64,000 bases of DNA, taken from DASPSR01 sp035516175 (lineage in GTDB: Bacteria > Nitrospirota > UBA9217). The stretch covers positions 1 through 64,000 of the forward strand of contig DATJAO010000011.1 of assembly GCA_035516175.1 (NCBI GenBank), written 5' to 3'. A program made the translations under genes and the position numbers. The notes beneath the pieces are model-generated. The model had not been told where the DNA came from and searched no databases. It worked only from the letters and a program-made list of their open reading frames with translations. Below are positions 62,300-64,000 of this stretch, one piece after another; positions within the stretch are counted from its first letter, which is position 1, and each line of letters opens with the position of its first letter.

Positions 62300-64000
62300 A
62301 TGAAGGCGGCAGATAATAAAAGAGAATCTTCATTTTGGCAAGACGAGGTAAGGCGCGTAGCAGCCGGCATCCGGCGGCGTGTGCTCGACCATACAATCAA
62401 GAACAACGGCGGTTATCTCAGCCAGGCTTGTTCCTCGGCAGAGATTCTGGCGACTCTTTATGTAAAGGTCATGAACCTTGGTATGGTCGACGTCCCTCTC
62501 GTACCCCAACCCTTCCCCGGTGTCCCCGGCCCGAATAATTCGAATTATTTTACCGGCGCTGCTTTCAATGGACCCGGAAAAGATCAAGACCGGTTCTTTC
62601 TCTCTCCGGCCCAATATGCCCTGGTCCTTTACGCAACGCTTATCGAGACTGGCCGCATGGCAGAGGAGGGCCTTAGCCAGTTCAATAAGGATGGTAGCGT
62701 GGTGGAGATGATCGGTGCGGAGCATTCGCCTGGCATGGAAACCATGACTGGTTCACTGGGCCAGGGAATCAGCCAGGCAGCTGGCATAGCTATGGCCAGG
62801 AAACGAAAGGGCGAGAAGGGCAGGGCATTCATCTTCATGTCTGATGGCGAATTCCAGATCGGCCAGACCTGGGAGGCGCTCCAGGCAATGTCTTTTCACA
62901 TGCTTGACAACGTGATCATCTACGTTGATATGAACGGTTTTCAGTGCGATGGGAAGATGTGCAATGTCATGGATATCGAGCCCCTGGACAAGAGGCTTGA
63001 GTCCTTCGGAGCACGGGTATTTCGGGTGAATGGTCACGATATCAAGCGCCTGGCAGAGGTCGGATCACTGGCGCCTGACGGGCGGCCTGTGGTCGTGCTC
63101 GCGGACACCGATGCATGCAGGGGAATCGATGTCCTGAAAGCGAGAGCCCCGAAGATGCACTATATCCGCTTCACCTCCGAAGAGGAAAAGGGCAGCTACG
63201 TAACCGCCCTTCAGGAGCTCTGCGGAAAAGGACAAGCGCCCGAACCAAAGGCTGCGCAAGCTGAGTCGAAACCTCAAGTTAAACATTATGCAGGTCCTGA
63301 GATCCTCTCCAGGGTTCATGCGAAAAATTTCGTCAAATGGGCTGCGGACAAACCGGAGGTGCTCGTGCTCTCGGCTGACCTCACGAATTCCACCGAGATC
63401 GACCTATTCAGGGATAGCTATCCCGACCGATTCCTCTCCATGGGCGTAGCTGAGCAGAACATGCTGAGCTTTGCTGCGGGCCTTGCGCGGGAAGGGTTCA
63501 TCCCCTTTGTACATACCTTCGCGGTCTTCATCTACCGCCGCGCCTATGACCAGATAGCGATGTCTGTCTCTTATCCTAATCTCCCCGTGAGGATGATTGG
63601 TTTTCTTCCAGGCATCACCACGCCCGGGGGCGCAACCCATCAGGCCATCGAGGACATCGCCGTCATGCGGGCACTGCCGAACATGACGGTCATCGAGTGC
63701 GGGGACGCCACCGAAGTTGAATCTGTCCTCGATGTGATCGAAAAGATCAATGGCCCGGTGTATGTGAGGATGCTACGGGGCGAGATCCCACGACTCTTCG
63801 ATAAAGAGGAACCCATGCAGCTCGGGAAGGCGCGGGTGCTTTCCGTCGGCAGCGACGTAGTGATTTTGACCTCGGGCATCATGACCGAAGAGGCCATGCG
63901 GGGAGTGCAGGTGCTTCGAAAACGTGGGCTCTCGATCCAGCATATGCACATCTCGACGTTAAAGCCCTTTGACGATCAGTCCGTGCTCGATGCGATCGCT
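62300..64000 (+). CDS. tkt: Transketolase (runs off the window end)
   Basis: The open frame runs from an ATG at 62300 to the end of the window (567 codons) without a stop. It has the ThDP-binding first domain (MTGSLGQGISQAAGIAMARK, MSDGEFQIGQTWEALQAM, VDMNGFQCDG), then the pyrimidine-binding domain with the catalytic Glu in MGVAEQNMLSFAAGLAREG and TPGGATHQAIEDIAVMRALPNM, and the start of the C-terminal domain. Single-chain transketolases are about 600-670 residues, so 50-100 residues are missing. AAGGAG stands about 15 bases before the ATG. It moves two-carbon units in the pentose phosphate pathway. Upstream glgB suggests a carbohydrate-related block. Confidence 0.9.
   Translation, partial: MKAADNKRESSFWQDEVRRVAAGIRRRVLDHTIKNNGGYLSQACSSAEILATLYVKVMNLGMVDVPLVPQPFPGVPGPNNSNYFTGAAFNGPGKDQDRFFLSPAQYALVLYATLIETGRMAEEGLSQFNKDGSVVEMIGAEHSPGMETMTGSLGQGISQAAGIAMARKRKGEKGRAFIFMSDGEFQIGQTWEALQAMSFHMLDNVIIYVDMNGFQCDGKMCNVMDIEPLDKRLESFGARVFRVNGHDIKRLAEVGSLAPDGRPVVVLADTDACRGIDVLKARAPKMHYIRFTSEEEKGSYVTALQELCGKGQAPEPKAAQAESKPQVKHYAGPEILSRVHAKNFVKWAADKPEVLVLSADLTNSTEIDLFRDSYPDRFLSMGVAEQNMLSFAAGLAREGFIPFVHTFAVFIYRRAYDQIAMSVSYPNLPVRMIGFLPGITTPGGATHQAIEDIAVMRALPNMTVIECGDATEVESVLDVIEKINGPVYVRMLRGEIPRLFDKEEPMQLGKARVLSVGSDVVILTSGIMTEEAMRGVQVLRKRGLSIQHMHISTLKPFDDQSVLDAIA

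Overview
The window is a stretch of bacterial chromosome, roughly mid-GC, dominated by core metabolism. An outer membrane is implied by a lipoprotein MltA, a TolC-family channel with EmrA/EmrB, and several exported proteins. The FrdC-A-B gene order with a 637-residue flavoprotein and diheme-type cytochrome b, the Aquifex-type aconitase, and the rpiB-glyA-dCMP deaminase-nrdR order are what one sees in Desulfobacterota/Desulfuromonadota- or Nitrospirota-like bacteria. That placement is an inference; there is no rRNA, tRNA or CRISPR array in the window.

Layout. 1-6200: a structured repeat, a CBS-ACT protein and a complete branched-chain-amino-acid-type (Liv) ABC transporter, all on the minus strand. 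6200-14700: fumarate reductase/succinate dehydrogenase (C-A-B), fumarase, then divergently malic enzyme and glutamate dehydrogenase. 14700-21000: a decayed phospholipase D nuclease, an AsmA-like protein, a solitary GroES variant, an M16 peptidase and a periplasmic Cu/Zn superoxide dismutase. 21357-28074: aconitase, citrate synthase, succinate-semialdehyde dehydrogenase and a ThDP enzyme that looks like the 2-oxoglutarate decarboxylase of the cyanobacterial-type TCA cycle. 28100-34750: a methyltransferase, a hybrid sensor kinase, a sugar-kinase-like protein and a small operon of two RibD/DHFR-like proteins, an AHSA1 protein and a SnoaL-like protein. 35256-39153: endonuclease Q with a UvrD-type helicase, and a cyclophilin-like protein. 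39642-47612: pcnB, rsmE, rpiB, glyA, dCMP deaminase, nrdR and priA. 47794-51741: an EmrB-EmrA-TolC efflux operon. 51925-64000: a DUF1848 protein, an AT-rich TMTC-like TPR membrane protein, mltA, a second copy of the structured repeat, a Lon-like protease, glgB and a transketolase that runs off the end.

How the genes fit together. Citrate synthase, aconitase, fumarase, succinate dehydrogenase, malic enzyme and glutamate dehydrogenase are all here, while 2-oxoglutarate dehydrogenase/ferredoxin oxidoreductase and succinyl-CoA synthetase are not. The decarboxylase-like enzyme and the semialdehyde dehydrogenase lie directly next to citrate synthase and aconitase, so the window may encode a TCA cycle closed through succinic semialdehyde. 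This is the main metabolic finding.

The main non-coding finding is a roughly 430-bp repeat present at 5-435 and 56971-57402. It has a hairpin near each end, terminates in TCAA, contains a promoter-like box pointing to its right end, and keeps several hairpins despite frame-breaking indels. It looks like a transposase-less IS200/IS605-derived element that may carry an omega-RNA-like transcript. Three gene relics (PLD nuclease, CDF transporter, a GerMN-like secreted protein) show active gene decay between the conserved blocks.
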